Below are positions 23,194 through 34,789 of a stretch of 64,000 bases of DNA, in pieces. Location: assembly GCA_040954595.2 (NCBI GenBank), contig CM082576.2, positions 18,972,001 to 19,036,000 on the forward strand, written 5' to 3'. Made by a program: the position numbers and the translations under genes. Under the pieces are notes generated by a model. It was given only the letters and a program-made list of their open reading frames with translations, was not told the origin of the DNA and ran no database searches. The stretch comes from Balanoglossus misakiensis (Eukaryota; Hemichordata). Every line of letters starts with the position of its first letter. The first letter of the stretch is position 1.

Positions 23194-23736
23194 GTAGGTA
23201 TCTGTTGCTACGCAAATATTTGCAATCATACCATGATCTAGATTCTAAAGTTCACTGGTCAAATATATAACTTGTTTACGTGGTCATTTACAACCAATTC
23301 ATCATTTTGTGGTTTGTTAAGATTTCCAGTACTCTAAATTGGTACTTCAATAAAATGGTTGTAATATATTTATTAATATTTATTACACATCACGTATTAT
23401 TATGCGCTCCTGGTTGGCTAATACTAAATATGACAGAAATTCATGACCTGTGCACACGATCTGAGGCTTATGGAAGTTATTGTCGTGAGTGATGCAGTGT
23501 ATTCTGTTGCAGTACTTTCACAAGCCAGCCTATTATTCCCCATCATTTCATTGCATGGCCAATTAATTACACATCCTCCTGAAAATTGTTGGAAGGTGGG
23601 CAATCAATTTCCATGGTTACATCCTGGATGAAACACTGGTACAGGTTCAAGACAAGTTTAGTGACATTGTGTGAATCCACAGCAGAATTTCACATAAACT
23701 GTATAATCCTCCATTTTTGTAATGATTGTGTTTCAG

Positions 23737-23930
23737 AAAAATCTGTGTCAAGTGGTGATACAAAAGAGGTTGCCATAGTGAAACCTACAACCATAGTAAC
23801 CACTTCAGTGTCTACAACCACTACCACAACACAGCCACTGAAACCTGCAAACAGTTACCATGGTTACAAGGGCCTAGCTCTGGTATGACTTCAAATCCTC
23901 TCAAATCAACTGTTGGAAGTTCATCTTTAG
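23737..23930 (+). pseudogene. MED25 exon 4, unit A, frameshifted
   Basis: Ser/Thr-rich linker exon (SSGDTKEVAIVKPTTIVTTS). Relative to unit B it has lost two bases near 23849 (GCAAACAG against GCATCAACAG), so the frame runs into TGA at about 23885. Acceptor TTTCAG and donor TTTAG|GTAAAG are kept. Confidence 0.7.
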
Positions 23931-24279
23931 GTAAAGTCTCCAGTGTTGCTTCCCAGCCATTGTCAAATTAAGTCCACACACAATTAGACCACCAAGTGTA
24001 GTGTGAGATATAGTAGAATTATTAAGAGTATTGCCGTGTTGATCTTCAGTACAATATGAGTTAAAGTTATATAGCACTTTGTGATCAGAAATTGACTCAA
24101 CCAAGTCAACCCCAGATGCAGGGCCAAGGTAGAGGATATTGGTGCAGTTAGTGAAATATGAGAATGCAAAATTTAAGTGTAGCGTAACAGCTGTCTCCTT
24201 TGATATGCGAACATTTCCTGTCACAGAAAATTCCCGTTTTACAGTATATAAATATATCAACTAGATATTTTTACTGCAG

Positions 24280-24529
24280 GTGCCACACCAAGTCATCTGT
24301 CACCTGGACAACCAAGTCAAATTGGAAGTCCGTCTCCACAACATCTGTCATCCTCTCAACAGAAACTGAGTCAGTCCCAGATGCAGGGCCAAGGTCAAAG
24401 GTCATCAATGCCTTTTGCCCAGCCTACCAGTTTACCAAACCAACCAGTATCCACTGTCACAGCAAACAGGACACAACAACCCAATGTGACTGTTTCAAGT
24501 ATCCCCATGAGACAATTTTGTCCACCCAG
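24280..24529 (+). CDS. MED25 exon 5, unit A (open)
   Basis: 250 nt encoding a Gln/Ser/Pro-rich linker (SHLSPGQPSQIGSPSPQHLS, QKLSQSQMQGQGQRSS, NVTVSSIPMRQF). Acceptor CTGCAG, donor CAG|GTACAG. The incoming phase fits exon 4. The outgoing phase (2) does not fit the open frame of exon 6, so either a small indel or another donor is involved. Such low-complexity linkers lie between the vWA and ACID domains in MED25. Confidence 0.7.
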
Positions 24530-24916
24530 GTACAGTTGTGGTCTACCTTCTACTTTATGAGATTCAAATTAGCTGTTTCTAGTTACCCATCCTGTGAATT
24601 GAAAGCTTTTTATGACTGTTTCACATAGCCTTGTGTTACCATTTTCTATACAGTAAACTATTGTTTCAAAACACATTCAAAACTTCTGTTTTGGTTGCTA
24701 GAAACCCACTCTGTGAATGCAAAGACTCTTTTGGATAATGCCAGAGACTCAGTGATCAATTTCAATTTTTAATGAGATGTGTGTTGAAAATAGGACTTTG
24801 AGAGTTGCAAGCTCAACATCGAATCAAAAATTGAAGTCATAAATTTAAAATGGGGTTTTGAATACTGGCCTTGATAATGCTTCATATTAACTAGGTTTGT
24901 TACTCTTTTTGGACAG

Positions 24917-25100
24917 GCAACTTCACCACCAAAGATGACTTCCCAGCATGCACCAGCTGCTGCACTGAAAGCCACAGAGGGTGTCATGCAAATGGTAAAT
25001 GCTAGTCAGTTCAGTAAGATGCCACCAATTGCTGCTGTGAATTCTATCAACTCACAGCCAGAGCAGAGATGGCCAGGTACAGATTCACAGCCACAAAGAG
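24917..25100 (+). CDS. MED25 exon 6, unit A (open)
   Basis: 184 nt, acceptor TTGGACAG and donor AGAG|GTAGGT. The open frame begins ATSPPKMTSQHAPAAALK and ends WPGTDSQPQRG. It leaves in phase 1, which joins correctly to exon 7 at 32038. Identification as MED25 linker rests on order, strand and phase, not on conserved residues. Confidence 0.65.
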
Positions 25101-25103
25101 GTA

Positions 25104-25200
25104 GGTACAGTCAAACCTGTCTATACTGGCCAGTCAAGGGACTTCCAAAACTGACATTTATAGACAGGTGGCTTCTATAGACAGGTCAATAAATGTGCAA
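25104..25200. repeat. Interspersed 'CAGTCAAACCTGTCTA' repeat
   Basis: Starts right after exon 6 with GTACAGTCAAACCTGTCTA and runs through AGACAGGTGGCTTCTATAGAC. The unit B copy is at about 30173-30250. Larger relatives are at about 37230-37415 and 41636-41830. 25200-25398 holds nothing further that I recognise. Confidence 0.75.
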
Positions 25201-26696
25201 TGTACATGTACATGAAATGAAACAAAGTTGCCACTACATAGAGGTTGCAACAAACACATAGTTGACTGTCATATATGTTATGTTGCCATGGCAGTCATTT
25301 ACCATGAGTTCGATTATACATTGCCAAAACCGGAGGAAAAAATATTCAAGTTCCCCTTTTCATATTCTCCATCAATGGTATAATACGCCAGTGTCATGAC
25401 CACACACAACTTCCACCCTGCTTGTAGCCACGAGAGTGAAAAAACCTCACCAATATGAACAATCGGTCTCTATCATTTATTCATTTTGGGCGAGTTCTTA
25501 TGCTCATATCATTCAAGCGGGATGGAAATTGTGTATGGTTGAACATTCATTCACTACATATACATATGTACATTAATATAAAATGTCTCTTGTATCAAAC
25601 ATAATGGAAAAAAGGGCAGCAAGAGAGAGACTTTGTCCCTTTAATAGAAATGTGCATGTAATATTTTATTCAAACCATCACTTCTGTCTTGAACAATCTT
25701 TCCTTAATAGAGTGGTGTACTGATTAGAGAGATGTCTTATTGACAGGTTTCACTGTATTACCAACATTTTCAGTTCCATAATCCTTCAGTGTTTGCCAGA
25801 GAATTTGACAGCAGTCAAAAACTTTCTCTGCCATACTCACAATAAGAGAAAGCTTGCACCTGTGTTTTACTGTTAAATTACCATACCACAAAAAAACAGG
25901 TTGTTTTTGCGAGCAATAAATTTTTCGCAAAATATGCGAGAATCAACAAACGTGAAAATAAAAAGTCGCGTAAAATGTTTTTCGGAGATAAAGATGCAAT
26001 GAAATACGAGAATGTGAAAATTAATCCTCGCGTAACAGTTTGGTCTTTTAATGTCGCGAAAAATTTCCTTTCATGAAAATAATCTGTTTTACAGTCCGGT
26101 AATATTGAAGGTCAGAATGCTTTTGATGAGAGAACAATACACCAGTTGCAAAGTATCTTGACAAACATGAAATGATTGAATTCTCCGAAGAAGATATAAT
26201 CTCGCAGTTGGTGTGTTGTTTCCTCATCAAAAGCATTCTGACCTTCAATATTATTCTGTTGAGCTATACATGCAATCTAGTCTATATATGTTCAGAGGTG
26301 ATTATATCATCCATAATAGATCCTAAATACTAAAAGAGCATAAAATGACTGCGACAGATACTTTGTAAGTTGTAACAGGTGGGAAATAAGAATTTGGATA
26401 ACACAGTATTTTGGCTATTGTTGGGGAGCATGAATAAGTGATTTTGGAACCCCATGTAACACCTGTCTTACCATTAATATGACTGCATTGATGGTACCAT
26501 GAGGAATGCTAGTAAAATGACTGGGGAACCCTGGTTACATTACCCTGATCATCACTATGGTTCAGTCCAAAAGCATTGTTTTCTATGTTAAGGTTGGACC
26601 TCTGAAGAGGAAATTGGGGTGGAAGGGTAAGAAAAAACACTGACTGACAATACTGCCAATAACGAAATATTGTTTTTCTCTTCTCTTTGCATACAG

Positions 26697-26817
26697 CACA
26701 CAAGAACAGAAACCTTGTATATTGATCTGCAACTCTCCTCCACATCCCTTGCCAAGTGAAGATAGTATTAATTACAGTGGATTTACTGCAGATCAATTGA
26801 CTGCCATGTTGGGTAAG
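26697..26817 (+). CDS. MED25 exon 2, unit B (open)
   Basis: 121 nt, acceptor ATACAG and donor AAG|GTAAGC. Joined in phase to exon 1 it reads TQEQKPCILICNSPPHPLPS then INYSGFTADQLTAMLGK, matching MED25 VCLLICNSPPYLLP and TYSGCTTENLVQQIG. It is intact, in contrast with unit A. Confidence 0.85.
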
Positions 26818-27257
26818 GTAAGCGATGTAAAACATTTCATACAACACTGCCTACTAACAATAGTCATATCAATCTAACAAGGGAAGATGAAAACAAAAAC
26901 ATCTTTTCAAACTAGCTTACTGTGCGGACCAATTTCATTAAGCCCCATTTAACAGGAATTCTGGTTTTATAATTAACTTTGATTGATTGACATGTGCTTT
27001 ACATCTAAATGCATCGCTTTGGGAACATTTTCTAGTATGTATGAGATTATTAAATTGAACTTGTATATTTGCTGAGGGCAACTAAATTTTCAGTAAAGAT
27101 GAGGAATGCTCAATGTTTTGATTGTCTTCAAAATGATGACAACAACTCAAGTCTCAAAAACTCTTTGTTTTGAATTTTGAATTGTTTTTGTTGCATCAGT
27201 AACGACTTCACATGTGGATGCCACATTTGATTCTTAGCAAATGTTGTATTTTGACAG

Positions 27258-27406
27258 AGAGGAGTCCATTCCTCAATCATATCACCCCGCAAACGGCCTG
27301 AACTCCAAAAACTTAGCGACAAAGCGTGAAATACAGATGGTACCTATGAAGGATTATGCGGCTGATCCACACCACATGATACTTCTCAAAGGTTATCAAC
27401 TTGCTG
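27258..27406 (+). pseudogene. MED25 exon 3, unit B, frameshifted
   Basis: 149 nt against 154 in unit A. Five bases are missing around 27328 (AAAGCGTGAAATAC against AAAGCATATGGTGAAGTAC), giving an immediate TGA. Conserved vWA residues are otherwise still readable in two frames (IISPRK, then DPHHMILLKGYQLAG). Confidence 0.85.
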
Positions 27407-27925
27407 GTAGGTATATGTTGCTATGCAAATATTTGCAATCATACCATCCAGATTCTAAAGTTCACAGGTCAAATATATAACTTGTTTACGTGGCCATTTA
27501 CAACCAATTCATCATTTTGTGGTTTGTTAAGATTTTCATTACTCTAAATTGGTACTTCCATAAAATGGTTGTAATATTTATTACACATCACGTATTGTTA
27601 TGCGCTCCTGGTTGGCTAATACTAAATATGACAGAACTTCATGACCTCTGCACACGATCTGAGGCTTATGGAAGTTATTGTCGCGAGTGATGCAGTGTAT
27701 TCTGTTGCAGTACTTTCACAAGCCAGCCTATTATTTCCCATCATGTCAATGCCTGGCCAATTAATTACACATCCTCCTGAAAATTGTTGGTAGGTGGGCA
27801 ATCAATTTCCTTGGTTACATCCTGGATGAAACACTGGTACAGGTTCAAGGCAAGTTTAGTGACATTGTGTGATTCCACATCAGAATTTCACATCAACTGT
27901 ATAATCCTCCAATTTTGTGTTTCAG

Positions 27926-28596
27926 AAAAATTGGTGTCCAGTGGTGATACAAAAGAGGTTGCCATAGACAAACCTACAACCATAGCAACCACTTCAGTGT
28001 CTACAACCACTACCACAACACAGCCACTGAAACCCGCATCAACAGTTACCATGTTTACAGCATCTACCTCCAGTATGACCTCAAATCCTCTCAAATCAAA
28101 TGTTAGTCTCGGTTACCCAGATGCCTTTGCTTCTTCCGATGCTCTCCAGAAAAGGGTCTGGGGAAATGCTATTGAAAGCTTTGTAAAACAAAATGGCCGA
28201 TGTCAGGATTTTGATCATCGCCTGATTGGCTGAGCTGTCAGTATGACCCGGGTCACTGGCTCTCAACAATGTGTGATTTTTTGTCGTCTCTTCATATCAA
28301 GAGACCGGTACTTGTTGGTTGATGCGAAAGGCAAAAGGCGTCCTCTGTTAGCATTGTTGGAGAAATTATACGAAATATCTTTGGTAGACGATTGTCGAAA
28401 CTATTGCGGTGACCCGGGTCATACTGACAGCTCAGCCAATCAGGCGATGATCAAAATCCTGACATCGGCCATTTTGTTTTACAAAGCTTTCAATAGCATT
28501 TCCCCAATTTCCCCAGACTCTTTTCTGGAGAGCATCAGAAGAAGCAAAGGCGTCTGGGTAACCGAGACAAATCAACTGTTGGAAGTTCATCCCCAG
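27926..28596 (+). pseudogene. MED25 exon 4, unit B, interrupted by a foldback transposon
   Basis: The exon reads openly as LVSSGDTKEVAIDKPTTIAT up to SMTSNPLKSN at 28105. It then enters the inserted element, whose in-frame stop is at about 28233, and resumes after 28568 to end at CCCCAG|GTAAAG. Unlike unit A it has no small deletion upstream. Confidence 0.8.
28106..28568. mobile_element. 463-bp foldback MITE with 150-160-bp inverted arms
   Basis: The left arm starts GTCTCGGTTACCCAGATGCC and ends GTATGACCCGGGTCAC at about 28256. The right arm, 28409-28568, is its inverse, with 8-9 extra bases from a local duplication. The loop is about 150 bp. The flank AAATCAA(A/C)TGTT is present on both sides, while unit A has it once, so the target duplication is at least 7 bp and perhaps up to 13 bp. 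Long arms with a 7-13-bp duplication would fit a Mutator-like or similar non-autonomous element. Confidence 0.85.
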
Positions 28597-29285
28597 GTAA
28601 AGTCTCCAGTGTTGCTTCCCAGCCATTGTCAATTTAAGTCCGCACATAATTAGACCACCAAGTGAAGTGTGAGATATAGTAGAATATTGCCATGTTGATC
28701 TTCACTACAAGTTAGTTAAAGTTATATAGCACTCTGTGATCAACGAGTTGAAAATACAGCATGAGTTTTCGGGGACATGTAGTCCCCTTCATCAGATGCA
28801 CACGTGGAATGAACAGAGAAACAGAGAATCATGGGGTATTCAAAGTAGGAAATATGTGCAGGACCAGGTGCATCAGAAATTTTTCCTGCAGTGGATTTTC
28901 TATCTGAGGATGGTGACTTCATGACCGAAATTTTGTGTCCGTGAGCAAGGCACTTTACTTCTCATTGCTCTGAGGAGACTCATGGCTTTGTGTAGGTGAT
29001 TTGCACCTTTTCTAGTCTTTCTACTAGACATATTTTCTGTGTTTGTGATAGATGAATTACTGTCTTACAGGAAATTTTTGTGAACTTCGTGAGAACCAAA
29101 AAATGCGAATTAAAAAGTCATGTAAAAATATTTTTCAGGGATATTGGTGCAGTTAGTGAAATATGAGAATGCGAAATTTAATTGTAGAATAACAGCTGTC
29201 TCTTAGGATTATGCGAACATTTCCTGTCACAGAAATTTTCTGTTTTACAGTATATAAATAAATCAAGTAGATCTTTTTACTGCAG

Positions 29286-29547
29286 ATGCTACACCAACAA
29301 TTCATCTGTTACCTGGACGACCAAGTCAAATTTGAAGTCAGTCTCCACAACAACTATCGTCCTCTCAACAGAAACTGATTCAACCAAGTCAGCCCCAGAT
29401 GCAGGGCCAAGGTCAAAGGTCATCAATGCCTTTTTCCCAGCCTACCAGTTTACCAAACCAACCAGTATCCACTGTCACAGCAAACAGGACTCAACAACCC
29501 AATGTGACTGTTTCAAGTATCCCCATGAGACAATTTTGTCCACCCAG
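29286..29547 (+). pseudogene. MED25 exon 5, unit B, disabled
   Basis: Colinear with 24280-24529, but with inserted bases near 29295 and a TGA where unit A has GGA in CAAATTTGAAGTC. The 3' half remains very similar, and donor CAG|GTACAG is kept. Confidence 0.75.
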
Positions 29548-29982
29548 GTACAGTTGTGGTCTACCTTCTACTTTTTGATATTCAAATTAGCTGTTTCTAG
29601 TTACCCATCCTGTGAATTGAAAGCTTTTTATGACTGTATCGCATAGCCTTGTCTTACCAGTGTCTATACAGTAGACTATTTATTTTCAAAACACATTCAA
29701 AACTTCTGTTTTGGTTGCAAAAAAGCCACTCTGTAAATGGAAAGACTCTTTGGATAATGCCACAGACTCATTAATCAAATTCAATTTTTAATGTGATTAA
29801 TGTTGATAAGCCCTAAAACCTGATCCCTTCCAAATGTGAGTATGTGTGTTGAAAATGGGACTTTGAGAGTTGTAAGCTCAACATCGATTCAAAAATTGAA
29901 GTCATGAAGTAAAAAATGTGGTTTTGAATACTGGCCTTGATAATGCTTCATATTAACTAGGTTTGTTACCCTTTTTGGACAG

Positions 29983-30166
29983 GCAACTTCACCACCAAAG
30001 ATGACTTCTCAGCATGTGCCAGCTGCTGCACTGAAAGCCACAGAGGGTGTCATGCAAATGGCAAATGCTAGTCAGTTCAGTAAGATGCCACAAATTGCTG
30101 CTGTGAATTCTATCAACTCACAGCCACAGCAGAGATGGCCAGGTACAGATTCAAAGCCACAACGAG
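29983..30166 (+). CDS. MED25 exon 6, unit B (open)
   Basis: 184 nt, same borders and frame as unit A exon 6. It reads ATSPPKMTSQHVPAAALK and so on to QPQQRWPGTDSKPQRG. It differs from the A copy by a handful of substitutions and leaves in phase 1 to exon 7. Confidence 0.65.
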
Positions 30167-30643
30167 GTAGGTACAGTCAAACCTGTCTACAGTGGCCAGT
30201 CAAGGGACTTTCCTAAACTGGCATTTATAGACAGGTGGCTTCTATAGATAGGTCAGTTAATGTGCAATGTACATGTACATGAAATGAAACAAAGTTGCCA
30301 CTATAATAGAGGTGGCCACAAACACAGATTTGACTGTCATATATGTTATGTTGCCATGGCAGTCATTTACCATTAGTTTGAATATACTTTGCCAAAACCT
30401 GAGGAAAAAATATTCAAGTTCCCCTTTTCGTATTCCCCTATCAATGGTATAATACAACAGTGTCATGGTAAAATTTTGTGACATTTTTGCTAACTGCTAA
30501 AGCCCAAGTAACATTGTTTTTTTCAGTATTTTTCAGCGAAGGAATTAACCCTAGTTTCTTGTTCTGCTATGGATAGCTTTATGAAATGTTCAGTCTTTAG
30601 CTTCTATACAAAACATGTACATGAGTAATGGCCATTGTGAATA

Positions 30644-31846
30644 TTAACCCTTACGCTGTCGAGTCCGTAGCAGAGCGCCCGATTTCCGGTGTGGGTAGAA
30701 GTCGAACGTTGGCGAGTGATGAATGACCTAATCGGTATGGATCGATATGATTCACCGACCCGCTGGAGTCTCTAGGCGTTTGCGTGCCCTTCGCTATAAC
30801 GGGTTGACTTTGAACTACCGTTTTGAGGGCAATATCTGTTAGGACAGGAAAGTCTCGACAGGGTTCTTTGCCTTGAACTACAAAGAGCACACTATCCTAA
30901 GAGGCACATTCCGCCGGTCATTCCCGACCCTGTGGAGACCGTTTTTTTGCGTCCGTCAAAACGTACTTGGCATCGATGCATTGTTTACTATAACAGACGG
31001 TTCCACAACGACATAGGGTATCGACCTTTTCGATGGCCAGCGGTGTCGGATGCACTCGTGGGTAGCACTGTTTGGGAAAGTGCGTTTTGGGATCGACTCG
31101 GGAAACATGACGAAATGGTGCAATGGGGCCCGCAGAGCTTGCGGGATACCTATGACTGTGTCGGTACAACCCTGTGCCGTAAAAAATTTATAGCGTATTA
31201 ACACCGTACTGAACGTCAGTTTGCCGTGCGTAAGTAACCAACGTGTCGTTATCACAACGTCCGTGTGTGTCTCGTCTGAAGAAATGAGTCGTTATCACAA
31301 CGTCCGTGTGTGTCTGGTCTGAAGAAATGAGTCGTTGTCGGGCGGCTGTAGAGTGGGACACTGTGCGCCAGTGTCTAGTCGTTCGCATTACGTGTCGAAC
31401 TAACTCGTACCCTACGGGAAAGTGGCAGGGGAAGGTGTGCCCGAACACCCCTGGCGGTACACCCTGGGTCCCCTACTGACAACTAATGGTGTCGTCGTTG
31501 TGACGTGATATGGCGTGTGCTAACACACTAACTTTATTTTCGTAAAAGTAAGCCTCGAAATGACGTTGACAGACGCTCCCCTCCCAGGGGAACGAACCCG
31601 ATGACCCCACAACTTTTACCCGGTTAATTGTTGTTTGAGGTCCTGCCAACACGGGACTGTGCCAAACTTGAAGTCTAGCACGTTCAAAAGCAGCTAAAAT
31701 GACCCTCCAAAAACCCGATTTTCAGGCAAAAAGCCTGGTAATCCAGCGGGTGTAGAATGCCGGATTCTACATACACCGAAAAGGAGGCGGTCTCGTAACG
31801 ACTCGGCAGCCCAACGGGTTATGACCCCCGGTAGCAAGAGGGTTAA
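30644..31846. mobile_element. GC-rich TTAA-flanked element in the last duplicated intron
   Basis: TTAA then CCCTTACGC on the left; GCAAGAGGG then TTAA on the right. The 1195-bp interior is visibly GC-rich and CpG-rich within AT-rich introns. It contains a direct duplication (about 31247-31291 with 31292-31335, CACAACGTCCGTGTGTGTCT). TTAA sites and CCC termini suggest a piggyBac-like non-autonomous element. The short frames inside (for example 30932-31201) match nothing I know. Unit A has no counterpart. Confidence 0.65.
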
Positions 31847-32037
31847 ATGAACTCAGACGAGAATTCATTTTTCAACAATAACAATGCTGATCAATATATA
31901 AAACGCCTTTGTTTGAAAACCAAACTCTGAATAAATTCTTAATGTTTTACAGAGTAGAATAAAGTCTTACAGCTGATATCCAAAGTTAACATTGAAGTTA
32001 TTGACGTTTTAATACTACTGTGTTTACTTATCAGCAG

Positions 32038-32186
32038 GTATGCAGTCAACGATGCGAACAGGAGTGCAGTCAACACAACCGACAGTACCTAATGTGAGCG
32101 ACAGCAAAAATCCACCTGTCACCACTGGCACCAATGTTATTCCAACTCTGACACAGCCACAAGTACATGTACAAAACCAGTCATTG
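32038..32186 (+). CDS. Probable MED25 exon 7 (linker), single copy
   Basis: 149 nt, acceptor TTATCAGCAG and donor TTG|GTATGT. In phase with exon 6 it reads GMQSTMRTGVQSTQPTVPN and ends QPQVHVQNQSL, a Thr/Gln/Pro-rich linker without stops. The downstream ACID domain of MED25 (VP16-binding module) was not found in the window. Confidence 0.6.
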
Positions 32187-32576
32187 GTATGTTATGTTAT
32201 GAGCTGAGTTATAATACCCACCTATCCCTTTTGCCTGGCAAGTGACAGTTTATCACTTTTCAGTATTTCAATGGAACTGTATTTGGATAATTTGTTACCT
32301 AACATGACATCAGAAGATGGCAGCTTGATGTCTTAACTGAGGACATTGGATGACCAGTAGATAAAGATTTTCTTTGATATCAATGACATCAGACGCAGTT
32401 CCGTTGGCATTCAAATTTCCAGCTGACGGGGAATTTCAGCAACGTGGTGCAAATGACGACTGTGCAGATGAATACCAAGATGCTGTTGAGGCACCATGCC
32501 TGATACATATTACCTGTCTGGTGGTACTAAAGTATAAACACATCCGGAAAAAAATATTTTACGGGATACCAATTGA

Positions 32577-33290
32577 GACTAATAGAATCTCACATTCCCA
32601 AGGACCTGTGATCATATTTCTCACATGAGTTGGGGATTTTTGTCCCACACGAGCCGCAGGCGAGTGTGGGACAAAAAATCCCCAACGAGTGTGAGAAATA
32701 CGATCCCAGGTCCTTGGTGTGTGAGATTCTTTTTCTCACACGACCAGAAATTTGCAATATTAACGTTTATTTACAATAAAAGGACTAAATCTATAAAATA
32801 CCAACTGATAACTGCATGACCAGTCATATATTGATCCGCCCCTCAAAATATAGTCCCCATTTCATCACGAGTTTACAGTACACACATGCTATAAAAATGT
32901 GCTCAACACATTTTAATATGGAGATTGTTTCCAGTGGTATAAATTCAAGCGATATCTAGAAAATACAACCGTGTTTTTTAGTCTGTCGCCAACCACGTAC
33001 ACCACTGTCGTCTGCACATGACCTGATCACATTGTAGTTCAGGTTTGTGTACAACACATCACACAATTGGATAATATTTGTTCGTTCTGAGGGGTATGAA
33101 TATCATTATCCAATCAGAGCTCGTGTCAGATAACAGTTGTCTGTGTGCGCATTAACACAGAGTGTGGGATCAATTTGATCCCACACTCTCTATCCCACAC
33201 TCCCAGCGGCCAGGAGTGTGAGAAAAATTATTCCCATCTTGTTATAAATCTGAGCCCAGGTGTCTTTGGTGTGAGATTCCAGTAGTCAAG
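32577..33290. repeat. Foldback element of the CTCACACTC family, copy 2
   Basis: AATCTCACATTCCCAAGGAC, TTTCTCACATGAG, TGTCCCACACGAGCC and their inverse forms flank a centre of about 400 bp, ending AGGAGTGTGAGAAAAATTA and TGAGATTC near 33290. Same family as 5707-6172 and 35640-36145. Confidence 0.7.
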
Positions 33291-33353
33291 AGTAGGCTTA
33301 CCTTGAATAATGTAATGCTCGTAAATAATTTATAATTTCTTCTTACCCTCCAG

Positions 33354-33472
33354 ATATGAATGTCACAGTGGTGGAAATGCGTGCCAACACTATTGTCAGA
33401 ATACCCATGGTAGTTATCTCTGCGCTTGCAGACCAGGATTCTATCTGCTGGAGGATGGCTATGCATGTGGCG
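33354..33472 (+). pseudogene. Calcium-binding EGF exon, first copy, 4-bp deletion
   Basis: Matches the intact exon at 38554-38676, but ATATGAATGAATGTCAC is shortened to ATATGAATGTCAC. This loses the frame set by the phase-1 acceptor. The remaining residues (ECHSGGNACQHYCQNTHGSY, LCACRPGFYLLEDGYAC) show six-cysteine EGF spacing. Confidence 0.8.
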
Positions 33473-34142
33473 GTATGTAACTGTGGATATTGATCTCTTC
33501 TGTGGCTACACTGTTTGGGGATTGTATATTGCTATGGTTACAATCAGCTAAACACACATCCTGTCAGTCCATTGCACACATTTTAAAATTTGAAATCAAC
33601 CGCACACTCGTACTGAACACATGTTTGTTGAAATTGTATCTCAGAATTTTTCCATTTATAATTATGCATAATATAAACAAATTAACAAATGTGAAATTTT
33701 ATCTTTGAAAATTTGTTTGCAAGGGTGAAAAAGTAATCTGTTTTTTTAAAAATCAGACAAAGTTTTGCTGACAGGGTACACGAGTTTCAGGGGATTTTGT
33801 TAAAATGAGAATGATAGAGAGTGTTAAAATTCTTAGATTCTGAGATTGCCATGGATATTGAGGACTTTGATGTAAAAACAATTAATTGATCAAGAAATAT
33901 GTGGTTAAGTATATGTGTCATCAACCTCACACTATACTATAAGACTGTCTGATATATTTATGCACAAGTACAATGTATTTTCACTACTTATATGCATAAC
34001 TCAATCAAATTAACATAATTTATCGACCTATAGCTAAATAAATTACCACAGCAAAGAATAAATATACACTTAGAAAATTCATATAGTTTTCATCTCATTT
34101 TAAAGACATTATAAATGCTTCTCCGAGGGGTACAGTAATTTT

Positions 34143-34705
34143 TAGGGTAAGCCTAATTCAAGATTCACGTTTCAAGATTCACGTTTCACGTTCCACAGCC
34201 CAAGATTCATATTCTGATTCAGATTCTAGTCTTGTCTAATATGTTTATGCTGCCGTAACCAGGGGTGCGTACGATTGTTTATTGTCCTTGATCCCTGCCC
34301 AAGCAAGGTTCCCCAAATATTCTGTTCGATTAACGCGTGACGTCATTGTCGGGTATCTCTTCAAGTTCAGTTTCAACAACATTTTTCAAAGAGAGATGCA
34401 CCCTATTTATTATTTTCTAACACATGAATGACCCTAGGCCTGAGATCGCACCATGGCCGGCAATCTTGGTATTCACAGATACTTTTAAGCGTAATTCTGA
34501 TATAATTGATAGGTTTAGGTATATTTTACAACCAATAACTTAAGCAAAGGACTAATTCCTATATTCTGAATCAAGTGAAAGTAATATTGTAGATGGCGAA
34601 AGGACGTGACAAGACTCGAATCTGAATCAGAATATGAATCTTGGGCTGTGGAACGTGAAACGTGAAACTTGAAACGTGAATCTTGAATTAGGCTTACCCT
34701 AATTT
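34143..34705. repeat. Foldback MITE with GGGTAAGCC ends, first copy
   Basis: The arm TTAGGGTAAGCCTAATTCAAG, with three ATTCACGTTTCA-type repeats, then CCAAGATTCATATTCTGATT and CAGATTC, returns in reverse complement at about 34612-34705. The interior of about 400 bp is unrelated to the arms. The second copy is at about 39343-39895. Confidence 0.85.
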
Positions 34706-34789
34706 TTAATGGGTATATTCTTGATAACTCATCACCATGAATGATCATTTCAAAACTTAACAAGGCATATGGCTAAAGAGGATTCAGTG

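Larger units (their letters stand above)
9828..25398 (+). repeat. MED25 partial tandem duplication, unit A
   Basis: Sequence from about 9828 to 25398 is colinear with 25399-30470 once the 10.9-kb transposon is removed. It covers MED25 exons 2-6 with introns. The junction with unit B is visible: GTGTCATG runs on as CCACACACAACTTCC (unit B start), whereas the end of unit B continues as GTAAAATTTTG near 30475. Divergence is several percent plus insertions, so either the duplication is not very recent or two haplotypes have been joined. Confidence 0.85.
25399..30470 (+). repeat. MED25 partial tandem duplication, unit B
   Basis: Colinear with 9828-25398 minus the transposon. It retains the empty target site at 26987-26988 and carries its own 463-bp insertion in exon 4. 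The MITE and foldback pair seen in unit A is present here at 25868-26255. Confidence 0.85.

Noticed and set aside
30932-31255. Overlapping 83-99-aa frames on both strands in the GC-rich element
   Set aside because: High GC lowers stop frequency; none shows a known motif, and the frames conflict with each other.
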